The position numbers were made by a program, and so were the translations under genes. The notes beneath the pieces were generated by a model. The model ran no database searches and was not told the origin of the DNA. It saw nothing but the letters and a program-made list of their open reading frames with translations. A stretch of 6,935 nucleotides of DNA, taken from Rikenellaceae bacterium (GTDB lineage Bacteria; Bacteroidota; Bacteroidia; Bacteroidales; UBA932). Position 1 is the first letter of the stretch, and every line of letters begins with the position of its first letter. The stretch is taken from assembly GCA_900771005.1 (NCBI GenBank), contig CAAGMI010000096.1, forward strand, positions 1 through 6,935, read 5' to 3'. Shown in pieces: positions 5,957 through 6,935 of this stretch.

Positions 5957-6420
5957 ACAGGATAGAATCAGCTTACCTGCAGAGCAGGCTGTTTGTCGGA
6001 GACCTTCGCGAAGGGAATTATAAGGTCTCTTCGAATCCTTTTTCCATAAATAGGATGGATTACGAAGTATCGCGCGGGCACGATGCCAACGGAGAACTTT
6101 TCGGAAACACTTCTTCTACAATGAATCTTACGATAGCGCTCGGAGAGAGGTCGAACGCCCGTCTTTTCCTCGAAAAGATGAACGAAAACGAGCCGAGTGC
6201 TTTTTCTGTCGTCTTCGGCGGGGACATCGGGGACGGTGTACTTACGAATTTCAGAAATCTTATTGTCTTCTGGGCTTATGTGGTGGAAGCCGAGGAAAGT
6301 TTCACCGTCATTGACGAAGACAAGTCAAACACTTTCCTCAACATACGGATGCTCCTGCATGAAATCAGCTATGTGGGCAAGGAGAACAATACGGTGAAGG
6401 TGCTGGAGATCCAGCAGTGA
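5953..6420 (+). CDS. Hcp-like small protein coupled to the divergent TssD, 155 aa
   Basis: Probably another Hcp/TssD-fold protein, though I do not recognise an exact family. The middle region aligns by spacing with the tube Hcps: MDYEVSRGHDANGELFG (35-51) corresponds to the Y-x-F...D-x-x-G-x-x-x-G pattern, then a strand MNLTIALGE (57-65), then LFLEKM (71-76) at the place of the LFSWM segment of copy 1. About 28 residues precede this homologous part and the C-terminus ends in a probable strand (VKVLEIQQ). The start codon lies inside the stop of the gene before (ATGA), so the two are probably translated as a pair and may act as partners. It lies 25 bases before vgrG. A tube-to-spike adaptor or baseplate-hub role is possible but unproven. 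Confidence 0.6.
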   Translation: MNRIESAYLQSRLFVGDLREGNYKVSSNPFSINRMDYEVSRGHDANGELFGNTSSTMNLTIALGERSNARLFLEKMNENEPSAFSVVFGGDIGDGVLTNFRNLIVFWAYVVEAEESFTVIDEDKSNTFLNIRMLLHEISYVGKENNTVKVLEIQQ

Positions 6421-6436
6421 ACACTGAAAACAGAAA

Positions 6437-6440
6437 AGGA
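6437..6440 (+). promoter_or_regulatory. Shine-Dalgarno site of vgrG
   Basis: AGGA, within AAGGAAG, lies 5 bases before the ATG at 6446. It is the only well-placed purine-rich Shine-Dalgarno motif in front of a gene here; the others start behind AT-rich leaders. It fixes the vgrG start. Confidence 0.55.
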
Positions 6441-6445
6441 AGACG

Positions 6446-6935
6446 ATGGATACCAAATACGAATTGTACTTATACGGTGGTAAGGATGGGAAGAGTACCA
6501 TCATTACGTCAAGGAAAGACCACGGGAATTATAAAATCAAAAAGTTGTCATATGAAAAGGGCCTGTATTCCCCCAATTCCGTGCAAATAGAAATCAGTGT
6601 TTCCGGAACCCCTACAACGGATATCAATACGACCTTTGCTTCCAAGTCCGCACAGCTGAAAGTGTCCGGGAAAGATGGTAAGGAAATTAAAATTCACCAA
6701 ATCTGCACGGACTATATCGTTTATAAGTTCCGGATTGTATCTTCGGATTCCACCAAAATTGTGCATCTGACTCTTTTCAGCCGGGACAAACTGCTCACGC
6801 TGGACAAATTCAGCAGGGTCTATCTGAACCAGCGGCTGGGGTTGGACATAATCCAAGCTTCCCTAGAAAGCATAACAAACACACGCCCTCCCAGCCTTGA
6901 CATACTACAATCGCCGCCTATTCTTAAAGCCTGCA
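6446..6935 (+). CDS. vgrG: T6SS spike protein VgrG/TssI, N-terminal part only
   Basis: Open reading frame running off the window edge; 163 codons are present and the gene is incomplete on the right. It encodes the start of the VgrG spike, which caps the Hcp tube and, in this family, forms a trimer with a gp27-like base and a gp5-like needle. The seen part is the gp27-like region: a first strand pair, IKKLSYEKGLYSPNSVQIEI (31-50), and the diagnostic LTLFSRDKLLTLDKFSRVY (108-126) followed by a G-x-D-I element (132-135), a pattern typical of VgrG. The needle domain and any C-terminal effector or PAAR-binding part lie outside the window. The start is fixed by the AGGA at 6437. The frame stays open to the last base, and the stop-free end shows no clear frameshift. 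Confidence 0.82.
   Translation, partial: MDTKYELYLYGGKDGKSTIITSRKDHGNYKIKKLSYEKGLYSPNSVQIEISVSGTPTTDINTTFASKSAQLKVSGKDGKEIKIHQICTDYIVYKFRIVSSDSTKIVHLTLFSRDKLLTLDKFSRVYLNQRLGLDIIQASLESITNTRPPSLDILQSPPILKAC

Noticed and set aside
2780..6935. Phage tail, tailocin or extracellular contractile injection system
   Set aside because: The set TssH, TssB, TssC, several Hcp and VgrG is diagnostic for T6SS. No tape measure, tail-fibre or capsid genes are seen.
6850..6935. Frameshift or compositional break near the end of the vgrG part
   Set aside because: The last 85 bases read a little unlike the rest, but the frame stays open and the translated residues are plausible for VgrG. The edge is too short to judge.

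Overview
The window carries the front part of a type VI secretion system (T6SS) of the Bacteroidota kind (subtype iii). All convincing genes are on the + strand. The organism is most likely a member of the Bacteroidales. This rests on three things: divergent T6SSiii-type TssB, TssC and TssD (Hcp) proteins; a textbook Bacteroidota promoter (TTTG, 19-base spacer, TATATTTG) in front of the first gene; and start sites preceded by AT-rich sequence instead of Shine-Dalgarno motifs. The genus cannot be told from this window.

Layout. Bases 1-526 hold no gene I can support, only three short inverted repeats and, at the right-hand end, the promoter. Then follow: 527-2755, a ClpV/TssH-type AAA+ ATPase that recycles the contracted sheath; 2780-3244 tssB and 3252-4613 tssC, the two sheath subunits; 4651-5046 and 5078-5476, two similar Hcp/TssD tube proteins; 5486-5531, a strong intrinsic terminator; 5537-5956 and 5953-6420, two divergent TssD-like proteins whose genes overlap by four bases (ATGA); and 6446 to the window edge, the first 163 residues of a VgrG/TssI spike protein that continues beyond the window.

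How they work together. TssB and TssC form the contractile sheath around a tube of stacked Hcp rings, VgrG caps the tube, and TssH disassembles the contracted sheath so that it can be reused. Baseplate and membrane-complex genes (tssE, F, G, K and the Bacteroidota-specific tssN-R set) are not in the window and probably lie downstream. The terminator after the second hcp splits the cluster into a proximal block of proteins needed in bulk (sheath and tube) and a distal block needed in few copies (special Hcp-like proteins and spike). This suggests stoichiometry control by partial termination.

The points most worth a second look are the degenerate first ATPase domain and missing middle domain of the TssH protein, the internal terminator, and the pair of divergent, translationally coupled Hcp-like proteins directly before vgrG, which could be tube-to-spike adaptors.
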